A stretch of 64,000 bases of DNA from Sthenelais limicola (Eukaryota; Annelida; Polychaeta; Phyllodocida; Sigalionidae). A program made the position numbers and the translations under genes. Under the pieces are notes generated by a model. The model did not search any database. It worked only from the letters and a program-made list of their open reading frames with translations, and had not been told where the DNA came from. Shown one piece after another: positions 33,855 to 44,997 of this stretch (positions within the stretch are counted from its first letter, which is position 1; every line of letters starts with the position of its first letter). The stretch lies in contig OW804096.1 in the NCBI GenBank assembly GCA_942159475.1, forward strand, positions 124,982,941 to 125,046,940. Direction: 5' to 3'.

Positions 33855-35900
33855 ATGCTGCCCTTTGCATTGACTCTTCTGTCCCTGGCCCTCGGGTAAG
33901 TCTTCGTGATAATATATGATCTGTATGTTCTAGGCTTTTATAGAAATGAATGCAATTAATTGCTTCATTCTTCTCTAGAAAACCAATCGATTTAATTTTA
34001 AAGGACATTTACCAATAATTTGTATAGATGCCAATCATATTGATGGATTGCTCTGTTAAGTTTAAGTATAGGGAATCTGTCAAATCTCATAAAATATATT
34101 TTGTACTTATATTCAGGGCCTCGGCTGCCGATTTGATTGCAATGGTCCCTGCAAATTATGAAAGAGTCTGGTGGGATAGAGGAGGCTGGGCAGAGTAAGG
34201 ACAATCCTAGACTATATTCCATCATTTTTTTAAATGATTTTATAATAATCTTAATGGTACTATTATCTTTGTAGGAACATATAATTTATAAGCTGATGCC
34301 AATAAAAAAAGTTGCATTAATTCAATATTAATGTCTTTATATCAATGATTTAAAACATTTTATTTTATGAATCATATCAGTGATGACTTCATTTGTTGGG
34401 GACCGCAACCTACAGATTCTACAAATTTCAAGTCACTGGGGCATCGAGGACAGAAGGATCATGCCGACATACACGAACCGATTTATGCCTTTAAGTGAGG
34501 AATAAGTAGAGGAATAATTACTTTAATTATCTCGTTGATTTTTTGTTAACCACGCCACGATCGCATGAGATTATATGCAGAGTATTTGTTCCTAGAAAAA
34601 ATGCTGTGCAGGTTTTAAGAAGAAGTACTTAATTCCGATGAAATTGTATGCTTTAAGTCCTAAATTTACGAACACGTTTAAAGACCACTAGCATTTGTAA
34701 CAAGCTGAATTGCATTGTTTCTTTCAAGGGACAATTCTCCCAACAAAGATGCCATGAAGCCTGCTACTGGTGCAACATGGATCTGGGATGACAGAAGAAG
34801 TATTAACTGGGACGATGGATCAGTCTGGCGACCACAATGTCCTGAAGGTAAAGTCAATAATTTGTGATTCTTCAGCTACAATCAAGAAAGGATCTGGCTC
34901 GGCTATAATATTATTAATTATGTGTATTCACACATCCTTCCGTCCACGAGGGACTCTGAGTATGCCAGAGACATATAGACCTCATAGTTCTCAGTCGACT
35001 ACCTTGACAACTTTTATCTCAACAAACCACCGTTCATTAACAAAGATAAGCAGTTCAATTATCTTAGCTTGGGCAATTTGAATGCGAGAACACTTTATAT
35101 TTTTTGAATATCTATATGAACCAGGTTACGTTGCCGTCGGAGATTTCTTCTACATAAGGAACAGGATTGACGCACCAGGACAGGATTTCTTCCACAAGAA
35201 CTATTGCGTGAAAGAGAGCCTCACCGCCGTTTGTTCAGTGGAAGCAAGTGGCAAGGTAATTTCCCACTTTCACCAAATATTTCAGCCATCATTTCATAGG
35301 ACAATCAAACCATTAAATCACAACTTAGATTTTCAAATCTAAATGTACTTCAGGTCTGGTCAAATTATATCAGAACGGCGATGATTAGAATGGAGACAGT
35401 TAATTATATTATATATCATTCCTAATGGAAAACGTTAGTATTAGAATCAACAGATTTAAGACAAAAAAACTGTCATGTCATGCTGTATCCAGCTATACAT
35501 GGTAGGGGGAGCTACTAGTCCAGCTAGTAACGAGAAGCTCCGAGCAGCTCTAGACTCAACTTGTCTTTAGAGCTCCATGATTACATCCAACAAACGCGAT
35601 TATTGATTATCATTTCATATACCAGAGAGACTACACAATGTATAGACTCCACTACCAACGTTATTATATATATCAAAACCTCTCACTTTCAGGAGGAAAA
35701 AATAAATCACTCCTTAAAATTTATTCCAGATCTGGGATGACTCTGGCTCATTGGCATCTAATGATGTGTCGATATGGCAGCCAACAATAAGCAACGCTAC
35801 AGTACTGCTCGGGGGCTTCCTATTTAGCAACAATGTACACGAAGCCCCACCTTCAATGGAGGCAAGGTGTCTTCTGAAGTCGGCTTACACTCTTCAGTGA
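33855..35900 (+). CDS. small secreted VPS62-like repeat protein
   Basis: Six exons: 33855-33895, 34117-34194, 34381-34494, 34729-34847, 35125-35255, 35730-35900; phases close to 217 residues. A signal peptide is clear (MLPFALTLLSLALGASA). The mature protein is three diverged repeats of a W(W/D)D-x-G-S...D-x-S-x-W-x-P...(Y/F)xx(L/V)G type: WWDRGGWAEDDFICWGPQP...SLGHRG, WIWDDRRSINWDDGSVWRPQ...YVAVGDF and IWDDSGSLASNDVSIWQPT...LLGGF. This pattern matches what I know of the VPS62 (formerly DUF946) family, known in plants and fungi and in uncharacterised animal secreted proteins. The function is unknown; the signal peptide argues against the vacuolar sorting role that gave the family its name. Poly(A) signal AATAAA at 36016-36021. 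Gene structure is confident, family assignment moderately so. Confidence 0.8.
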
Positions 35901-38111
35901 TTAACGTTTTTAAAAGGCAATTAATGAAACGTTGTTGACCATTATTTCTGACAACCCCAATTATCAACGTTTATAACAAACGATAGACACACCACTTTTC
36001 TTTATATCAGCCCAAAATAAACTCGATGCGGATACATATGGGGAGAAAACACAGCATGTTTGTTTGAATGTGTTTTGATGGATAGATATGGATCGGGGAC
36101 ATATAACGAATAAAATGAAAAATTTATTTTCTGTGTTTGTATTTCAAACTCGGTATGGAAAGAACACTCTTTTAAATTTATAACTTAAGTCCCACACCAC
36201 AAAACAATAAAGGTTATATAGGTCACATTAGAGGTAAATAATGTGGTCACTGACAGCGAGTTGTTCAATCATTGTATAAATCAAAAAGGTGAAGTCACTA
36301 CATAGCACCAAGAATTACAGAATGCAGTTGGTGCAATGGAAAAAAAAAAATTTTCTAATCCAAGACGCTTATCATAGCGCCGGAGAAGATGAACTAAGAG
36401 TGAGAGGTTCTGAATATTTGCTGGGGATATTTTGTCAGTTATGGTTCCCACCACATGCAGGTAATGTTGCATGGGATATGACTATAGGCCTAGACAATCA
36501 TTGCTATGAATAGATCTATCTAACTGATGTGAATGGATCATACATTTAGTTGAAACTAGCCTATGGGTTTTCCTGAGTATTTAAACATAACATGGTACGC
36601 CCTGTATTATTTACAATAAAACCAAATTCTACACGAAATTTTGTTCTTAAAAACTGTTATACTATATCAAAATATCCCCAGATTTGCCATTAAGAAGCCT
36701 TTCTCTATCCTGAAAAAATAATATAATGAGTTTTTCTATAACAGACCTTCTGTTGCGACCAATCCTTATCCATTCATTCTTCTATCTAATCATCACCCGA
36801 GGAAGTTTTTTAGGCCAGCGACATGTAATAATACATCAGCAAACCTTCAAAACATAAACAGGTTCAGAACCAAGCAACATGGGCGTCAAAGTTTCCGGGT
36901 GGAAGGTCCCTATTCTAGCTGTTATTTTAGATAATTCAAACTATTGCATGTATCAGGAATTCCTCCTAATGGACAAGCGATGGCGTGACCACTTGTGACA
37001 AGTTAGTATAATATACACTTGTTCCTGTCAACCTAAGTTACCTTACATAGATAAAAGGCAAAGGGATATCATATTCGAATGATTAATTATGGAATGTCAC
37101 GCCCCCCTCGAATATTTCCTCGAATATATATACAATTGATTACATTTGATTTTAATTCATCAACCATCCATATCTAAATTTAATATTGAGGTATAGAAAA
37201 TAAATATACAAAAGCGTGTTGTTCCAGCGCCGCCATAAAAACTTATAATTAACTTGTTCTCTTGCACAAATTAATGCATATTCTTGGGATGCTATAGAGA
37301 GAATGGAACGAGGTGCTAGTAATTGAATATGTATTGGACGAGATTGCGCAGCAATGGAGTCCAATAAATATTCAATTACTAGTACAGAGTTCCATTCACT
37401 ATTTATTATATGCCCCTAGCATAGACAAATATTGATATGTTAACCTTTGATTTTGGTTTTGAATTGTTATAAAGTATCTAAAAGAAACAAATTATGTCGA
37501 AAAAATCAACAAAAGGTTCCAGTCAAATCAGATGGTGGTATTCCTCAAAGATCATCGGAAAACCTATATAGCTGTGATCACATAGCATGGAATATACCTA
37601 GAGCCAGTGACACCTCGTCAACATTATGACTCGGATATTATACTGGACATAGCCAGAGGTCATAGTGTCAGGCTCCAGCCCAGGTCCTCCCTACCAGGCC
37701 TCATAACGCCAGGCAAATATGACAAGAATTGCACGAATAGAGGTTGACTACAGAATGATGGATACACGCAAGTCGGATCTATTTGAAACTCTGGGTTAGA
37801 GATAGAAAGTAAGTCTGGACCTTTGGAAGAGGATACATGGAAACATCCGTGGACGTAACATAGGTTATCTTGGCTCGTGGACAAACGTTAGTGTCCTTTC
37901 TGACCACGTGGACCTTGGGCGCCCAATTGACGCAAGGAGGAGATAGAGACTTGAATTCTTAATTTATTTGGCAGCGTTCCCTGAGATTTTGAGACCCTCA
38001 GTTTAGTATAGGGCAGCATTGTTGAATCAAGGATATAGCGGGAGGGTGAAGAACTCTTGTTATTTTGTTCCATAAATCTTCAGTGGGATACATGAGAACA
38101 CCTTCATTTAC
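35901..38111. other. intergenic region with one palindromic repeat
   Basis: Contains the 3' UTR of the VPS62-like gene and otherwise AT-rich sequence. No coding exon could be supported in either strand. The only structured element seen is the inverted repeat at 37301-37397. Confidence 0.5.
37301..37397. repeat. 97-bp inverted repeat (hairpin)
   Basis: Two 40-bp arms (37301-37340 and about 37358-37397) are complementary at about 34 positions around a 17-bp loop. The left arm reads GAATGGAACGAGGTGCTAGT then AATTGAATATGTATTGGACG. A cruciform-forming dispersed repeat or MITE tip is the likely explanation. No target duplication was evident. Confidence 0.75.
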
Positions 38112-40307
38112 ATGATGGATAAAAAGTTAATAAGCGCGTTCATGCTGTTCATACTTCTGGCAGGAGCTCCAACAGGTAAAGAGACAAGACTTTTATGCAT
38201 GTGGTGTCGCATTTCTTAACGCATACAGGTTATGTCTTCTCCAAGTTAAAGAACTTAGGTATGTTATTGCAATGAATATAATTGAAAATATGTGTACCGA
38301 CTTAAATTACGCATGACCAGGGAGGTATATATACCTGACTCCTAAATGCAAGTGTCTATACAATACCATATACATGTACGAAGATATTAATGTTAAAAAT
38401 ATCCTGGAGTCAATTTCAAGTACCAATTTTTTTATAATAGTACTTCAACAAAATGGCGTTCGCTAACATAATGTATCATCCTATATTATCAACGAGCCTC
38501 ATGGTCTGTATAATTCAAACATTAAATGGTGAGAGGAAGAAATGTCTGGTAATAAACTGCCAACATAAAATCTGGTGTGAATTTGAAGTAAGACATTTAT
38601 ATTACAAAAAAACAGGCTCTAAAACATATCAAAATATAGAGTGCGTTTTCCGTGAAATATAATATATACTAAATGTAAATTCCACATTCCTGTTCAAACC
38701 TATCCCAGGTTAAATGAGCTCTCATAAATATGATTCTAACCTAGCTACTGGTATTTCCATTTTTTATTCAGATGGAGTGGAAGAAAAACCTATGCTTTCA
38801 GAAGAAAGGACTGATATGGAGGATAATATTGTAATCAATATGTATCAATCTATCATCAAGAAACTCGAAGCGCTCATGGCTCTCCTTCGTAGCCATGTAA
38901 CGGAAAAACTGCCGGAGGGGTTAATAATGCCCATTGTTAACGAGACCCTGAACGCAATGGAAAATAATGGGCCTTACCCTACTAAAGGCATGGGAGTGGA
39001 AACCCTGGATACAGATGCATATGAGGGTTCGGGAGGAGACGAAAATCAGTTAGGTGATGCGGACCATGATAAGGTGACCAAAGAAACTTTCATAGATAGA
39101 CGGTTAACGAAAGAAACTGTGGATAAATTGCTTGAGGAGGATGGAATGTTCACAACGCTGAGGATAGAAAAGCATCCCAACAATACAATGGAACCAGCAG
39201 TGAGTACTGACACTGACAAACCTGACACGGTAATGGAACATGCACATGAAGAAAAGGTCATGCAAACTAATTTTTCACCAGAGAGTACATCAGAGTTCCT
39301 AACTGGGAGTGCATTACCCCCAACGAAAAACCCGGACATGGTAGAACTGGATGAGACCACTGAACACAAAATTGGCACAGAGGTACCAGCTGTAGAAGAA
39401 TCTGCGAGTGATAAATTAGAAAAGGAAAATAAGGGAGAAAATGAATATGAAGGAGAGGCCAAATCAACAGTTGAAGGTCGGCAAGCAGAGTATAAAATGA
39501 CGACTTTAAACATTGATAATGAAAGTATGAATGAGGAAGAGAGGGGCCAATCTTCGTCAAACCTAAAGCAATACACTGACGAACCAGATTTTGAGGAAAC
39601 TGATAAATTTACAACTGAGCCACTACCCCCGAGTCCAACCCTTAGACCAACGCTTAATGAATATCTTCAGTTGCTATTACAAGGGAACAGGCCGACCAAG
39701 TTACCCAGAGTTGTAAAAGAGGAAATATTCTGGACTCGCAGTAAGTTATTATGAACAAAACACATACTATTTCAGAGTGTAGCGTATTCATTTAAAAACA
39801 ATGTTTATAATAGGATTTAGCGCTGTGTCTAAGATTGAACAAATTGCAGAACTAAATTAATCTACAATGCAATTTAATATAGAAACATAGATGAAGTGAT
39901 AAACAATTAAATATGGGCTCTCAGTCTATGATACTCTATCTGAGGAGACTAAGAAAGTAACCCTAAATAGGCCTAAATCCCGGGGCTTACATCACTTTGC
40001 ATGATCTTTTCACCTTCAATACCACGCATTTTATATATAATATTATTATATTATACCGGTATATTTCATTACAGGATGCACACGACCTGGTCTTTACCTA
40101 CCACACCCATACAACCCCTGCATGTACGTGCGATGCGAATTCATCGCACAAGAACGCCTCGTAGATGGTGTGGAAAGCAACGTTCAGGTGGCGCCAGTCA
40201 CACTCATGGCCCAGACATATATGTGTGACACAGGCAAGTCAGTGCCTCCATATTTCTACAGTGGTGTGCGCAATCCCTGCTTCGTGGGCGACTCAATGTG
40301 TCAATAG
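38112..40307 (+). CDS. acidic secreted protein with C-terminal six-cysteine (CBM14-like) domain
   Basis: Three exons, all split in phase 1: 38112-38175, 38772-39740, 40075-40307; 421 residues. Exon 1 is a signal peptide (MMDKKLISAFMLFILLAGAP). Exon 2 (323 codons) is acidic, rich in Glu, Thr, Asp and Lys, with an amphipathic segment (INMYQSIIKKLEALMALLRS) and no cysteine; it looks largely disordered. Exon 3 carries six cysteines spaced C-x13-C-x4-C-x29-C-x17-C-x6-C, beginning CTRPGLYLPHPYNPC, compatible with a chitin-binding type-2/peritrophin fold. The same plan and near-identical cysteine spacing occur in the gene at 59655-61520. Probably an extracellular matrix component; ligand binding is inference. 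Two adjacent ATG codons make the start ambiguous by one residue. Confidence 0.82.
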
Positions 40308-42456
40308 ACAGCATACCGTACATGTAAGGTACTACGTACCAAGCAGCAAGGCTATAGATATGAAGGCTCTTTCGCCCATTTAAAAATGCACTGGCGCTGA
40401 TATTTTTAGCAGCGTCGGTCAGGCATCCACGACAAAAGAGGTTATGTTATATTAAACCTCCCTACTGCCAATATACAGTATATATAATAATGTCTGGCCG
40501 ATTATTAACAGCTGTGGGTCAGTAACTCTTAATGGAGCAATACTGATAATGTCTATTATTAGCATCAGATATATAACATGACAGTACATACATGTACTTA
40601 TGTTATGTCATGTCATACCTATACTTACTTATACACAGTATTCTTTTTCCTTAAAAGAACAGAGTAATTATATTACCTTATTCGTATATAATATTTATTG
40701 ATTTAGCCATTATAATTATTATTGTACATATATGCGATATATTACAACAGAACAGTTTAATGCCACCTCACAAATTAGCGAATAAAATATAGTCGGCACC
40801 CCTGTTTCAACCTGAGATTTGACAAAGGCTACGAGTTCCACCGAATCAAAAATGTTAACACCCAAACGCTTTATGTTAAGGACCTGCGGTTTCAATATGG
40901 CACGTTTAATACAAACGGAAGCGAATACGTTGCATACAATATATTTTACATCAGAATAATAAATCAAACATCTGTTTTAGCAAAGTTGAGTGAACACTAA
41001 TAGCAATCGGTGATGAATAAGTTTTACACAATTAAAACGAAGACACTGGCTTTTTATCGAGTTTTAACAATAAGTGAGATAACTATATTATTATACACAT
41101 ATTATTACTACAATGGTGGGATTAGCTTCATATATCTAAACAAACAATTTATGGCGTCCCATTAAAATATTATCAATCATTGAGGTACATTGGGGCAGCC
41201 TCCACAATATTAACATTTTGAATTTTACTGGAGTTTTAAATGCGAAAATCACTTGTCTTGGAACAAGTTTACCCTTAATACCATGATAATAAAATAAGTA
41301 TACATTGAGGAAAGTCTGCCGACTGCTGGGTACTCACGTGGGGTCGGTGGTAGATCATCAAACGGACAACTCTGAGGGTTGAATTATTTGACTTTATTTA
41401 CTTAGAGACCTGCCCTAAATTTAAAAAAAAAGATTTTATGGAAGAAATGTCTCGTGTAGTCGAACAAACTACAAACTAATTTAAAAAGAAAGAAGAGAAA
41501 ACCTCAAACTTAGTTCAGTAAAATTACCATTGAATTCGGAAGATATACCTTTGGAGGTTCCTTCCATTAGTCCACACGAATATGTTTAAGCAGAACATTG
41601 AGCAGGTATTCATAGGCTTGATATAGTAGCTTTACGAAGTATAATACAAATTTAGAATATTTCAGTCATGCCCATATTTCTTCTCATATCAACTCTCTAA
41701 TAAATTCTACAAAGGTACACAAAACTTGTACTACTAACTTTAGGCAACGCACGAAGACACCCGGGTAGGGTATAATTGCGTTTTTTCTCTCATATTATAT
41801 TTCTCATAATTAATGTACTGGCCTCATATGAAATATAAAAAAAACAAAGAAAAAAAATGTATCCCTTACGAATGACGTCGTTTCAATAATAAACGATAAT
41901 GTCATGATAACATTCTCATAATATAAAGCGTTAAATTTGGTCATGTTTGAGAGACCTTTTAAAGCTTTGAAGGGTGTCATGAATACCATGTTTGACATTG
42001 TAGTTTTAGGGTCAATGATTTACTATTTTTTATGAAAAAAAATAATAGGTTCAGATACTCTCGAAATTATGCAACTTGAGGACAGCATATTGACCGGAAA
42101 TTTGTAAAAGGACATGCCGGTAAGCTTTTATAAATGATTGGCCAATGACTATTATGGTCAATAAAAATTATATTATTTTATTGTCATCCTAGTTAACGCA
42201 GCTCAAAATAAAGCTCAGTCCTGAGACTGCTGAAAGTGAAAGCATCTCTTGATGGTTCTTCCTTCGATAGTAGATAGTCTAAGCTTGTAGTCATACAGGA
42301 TAATACCAATAGGATAAACCTAACATAAGAACCTATGAATGCAACAATCTCACCAGGAAATTACATATTCAGTAATACCAACATGGTCTAATACACAATA
42401 ATAACGAAGTTTGATATCCTTACTTAAATATACCATCCGGACTATTGGGACCTATC
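40308..42456. other. intergenic, nothing recognised
   Basis: AT-rich sequence between the acidic secreted gene and the MECR copies. No conserved coding exon, RNA gene or transposon ends were recognised. A TTTATT at 42177-42182 could serve as a - strand poly(A) signal for the MECR-like gene or its lost neighbour. Confidence 0.5.
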
Positions 42457-42678
42457 ACTTTCTCTCTTAATCAAGAGTGAGTCTTCAATGACAAGATTTT
42501 GCTAAATGTTTTCACGGTTGCTGATATAGCATCTCAAACATCAGAGATGTGTCTCACGTTACACAAGGGCACTCTTGAGATTCCCAGATTTGATCAAGTT
42601 GGAAAGACCCTTGACCACCCGAGCTTTGCCTCTGAGGTGAGTTAGTGTTGAGGGAATCCCACCGAGTCATCCAAAAGT
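42457..42678 (-). pseudogene. decayed 3' fragment of a second MECR copy
   Basis: Aligns by eye, in the same orientation, with the last 75 or so codons of the intact MECR-like gene just upstream (42725-42960). Shared blocks include ACCGAGTCATCCAAAAG, GTTACACAAGGG and GAGTCTTC-ATGACAAG. The frame is broken by several indels, for example the region matching the QILVMED codons has lost bases. The upstream part of the gene is absent. It is best read as the remnant of a tandem copy, or of a duplication of the gene's 3' end. Confidence 0.85.
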
Positions 42679-42724
42679 ATCTACATTTTTAAACGTGGTG
42701 AAAAATGAAATAACCTGCAGCGGT

Positions 42725-43924
42725 CTATCCCTTACTTTCTAAATCTAGAAGCGAGTCTTCCATGACAAGAATTTGTTTTTCAGAAGTAAATGGTTTCACA
42801 GTTGCTGCAATGGCATCCCGGAAATCGGAGATGTGTGTCAAGTTACACAAGGGTACTCTGAGATTCCCATATTTGATCATATTGGAAAGATCCTTGAGCA
42901 TCCTTGGTCTTTGAGGTGAGTTTGCATTGAGAGAATTCCACCGAGTCATCCAAAAGCCTTTCAGTTGTACATCTTGGAAGATAAGGGGACCTGCAGGAAC
43001 CATGAGTGGCATTTTTGACATCCCTCCATAAGTAACCATTGTTCCCCCATGGCCTAAGAACTTCAGAAGCTCAGCTGCCTTCTTACCCCCGACGCAATTC
43101 AGCGCTAATTTCGGCTTTTTCATAGAGCGCAGAAGCTCTTTCACCTCCTGTTTCCTCAAGGCTTCTTCTGTGAAGACATGGGTAGCACCCAGATTTTTAA
43201 GAGTGTCAACAAGTTCGTGTAGGTTAGGTCTGTCTCTAATGATGTTGATGGTTTGTACGTCCATGTAGTCTGCAATTTGAATGACAGCTTGCCCACAGCC
43301 ACTATTCGCTCCATTTTGAATGACAACATCGCCTGGTTTTAGATCCTCGAAATCATGAAGCATTCGATAAGCTGTGCACGGATTCACGGCAATGGTTGCA
43401 GCGGCAAGGGGAGGAATGTCCCTTGGAATTTTCATAAGATCGAGGTGGTCACAAATAGCATGAGATCTCCAGGTGCCGAAGCCAGACACAGCAGGCAGCA
43501 CCCAATCACCCGCCTCAAAATCAACCACCTTTTTACCAACTTCAATAACTTCACCAAGTCCTTCATTGCCTCCAACTGCTGGCATTTTCTCTGGTTTGAC
43601 TGGGTACACTCCCTGAATCATGTTGATGTCAGCCGGGTTGACGGGGGCGGCTATCATACGTAATAAGACATCGGTTTCTTTAATGTCAGAGACATGTAAA
43701 TGGAATGGCACGCCCTGAACCACCTTTTCAGGATCACCATAAGTGTCGTATTGCACAGAAAATCCTGAGATGACATTTTTCCCCGAACCGTGCATCCTTG
43801 AATATGACCTCGCGAAGGACATCATCGTGATATCGACCCCTTTCTGCCTCTGGCCATGGCCATGGGCCGCCTGGCACATGCCCCGCGGCAAGATACGAAG
43901 GGATTTACTAAGTGTCTTATACAT
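42725..43924 (-). CDS. MECR: intronless mitochondrial enoyl-[ACP]/enoyl-CoA reductase
   Basis: NADPH-dependent reductase of the last step of mitochondrial fatty-acid synthesis (MDR superfamily). A single uninterrupted 399-codon ORF. The N-terminus is basic and Ser/Arg-rich (MYKTLSKSLRILPRGMCQAA), fitting a mitochondrial presequence. Conserved segments: APVNPADINMIQGVYPVKP, VGGNEGLGEVIEVG, WRSHAICDHLDLMKIP, the dinucleotide-binding NGANSGCGQAVIQIA, LNCVGGKKAAELL, MVTYGGMSKMP and LKGFWMTRW near the C-terminus. Length is close to the animal family norm (human 373). The lack of introns, in a window where the other conserved genes have 7-18 exons, suggests a retrocopy that stayed intact. Whether it is the only MECR gene of the genome cannot be told here. 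A truncated copy follows downstream. Confidence 0.93.
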   Translation of the reverse strand: MYKTLSKSLRILPRGMCQAAHGHGQRQKGVDITMMSFARSYSRMHGSGKNVISGFSVQYDTYGDPEKVVQGVPFHLHVSDIKETDVLLRMIAAPVNPADINMIQGVYPVKPEKMPAVGGNEGLGEVIEVGKKVVDFEAGDWVLPAVSGFGTWRSHAICDHLDLMKIPRDIPPLAAATIAVNPCTAYRMLHDFEDLKPGDVVIQNGANSGCGQAVIQIADYMDVQTINIIRDRPNLHELVDTLKNLGATHVFTEEALRKQEVKELLRSMKKPKLALNCVGGKKAAELLKFLGHGGTMVTYGGMSKMPLMVPAGPLIFQDVQLKGFWMTRWNSLNANSPQRPRMLKDLSNMIKYGNLRVPLCNLTHISDFRDAIAATVKPFTSEKQILVMEDSLLDLESKG

Positions 43925-44997
43925 TGCTGGTGTTATCTTACCTAGTAAACTTTAGTAAGGTCCAAATAAACTGTTATACCCTGAAAAGGGTCACACTTGA
44001 GTATGTATTTGAGAAAATGTGCCCTTTCTTTCGGTTCCACCAGTTCATTTGCGGCCGTCGGATGTATCATTCAAAAGAAGCAAAAGAGCCAGACGTTGTA
44101 TCTGGTAATCGGTGATAATTTTACCCGCTAGATGTCAGTAATGATAACGGATAACGAGTTGGGGGATAGGAGTCCCGCCACGGATTGTGATCATACATCA
44201 CTCGGCTCCTCGAAAATGGAACTCAATATAATCTTAAATTCTTATAATCAATATCTCGATATTATTAATTTTTCCCATTGGAATTCCCATTGTTCATTTT
44301 TAAGAGTGTGTATTTTTTTCTAATAGGCCTATTCAAAAATAATTATTGTTCCCAAATGTTCAACATATGTGAGGCGATTCATCAAAAAGAGTCCCATGTC
44401 GGCAACTTTCATTTTGAGATATAGGGCTCCAAAGGTGGTATAGGACTTTTTCGGTCGAAAACTTTTTTTCCCGTAATATTAATCTTTATTATGTTTTTTT
44501 TTAGACTGGAAAATATTTTGTACCAAAAACAATTATTTACGCTTCATAACGGCCGGTAAACATTTTCCTAACATGGTTGGATGGGTTTAAACAAAGGAGC
44601 CGAAGGCTATTTTTCACTAAATTCACTCGTACGCCGTGGACATTTGATCGTAGGGTACCCCAGCACATTTGGTATCCTCGGAAAGCCGCGAATCTCCTCT
44701 AGCCAATGGGATTCTTCCCTTTTGAATCGCCGCGTAAGTAAACCAATCACAGAGCTCTCTCCAAGTGCATTCGGCGTAAACAATGGTTGCTAGGGTCGTC
44801 AAGGGAGCCCACGAGGGGTCGATACAGCCCTGTGATTGGTCCAGCCGCTCCGAAAGATCAACTTCCGGCTGACGCCATCTTCTAGCGTGGTCTTGGATTT
44901 GAATCGAAGCGACCAGTTATTCCTCGATTCCAGACGATACAAGACGTGTTTTACTCTCCAACAAAGTTTTAAATGGACCAAGGTTTATTATTTAAAC

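Noticed and set aside
39046..39576. - strand ORF of 176 codons rich in Ser and Leu
   Set aside because: Antisense shadow of the acidic exon of the secreted gene.
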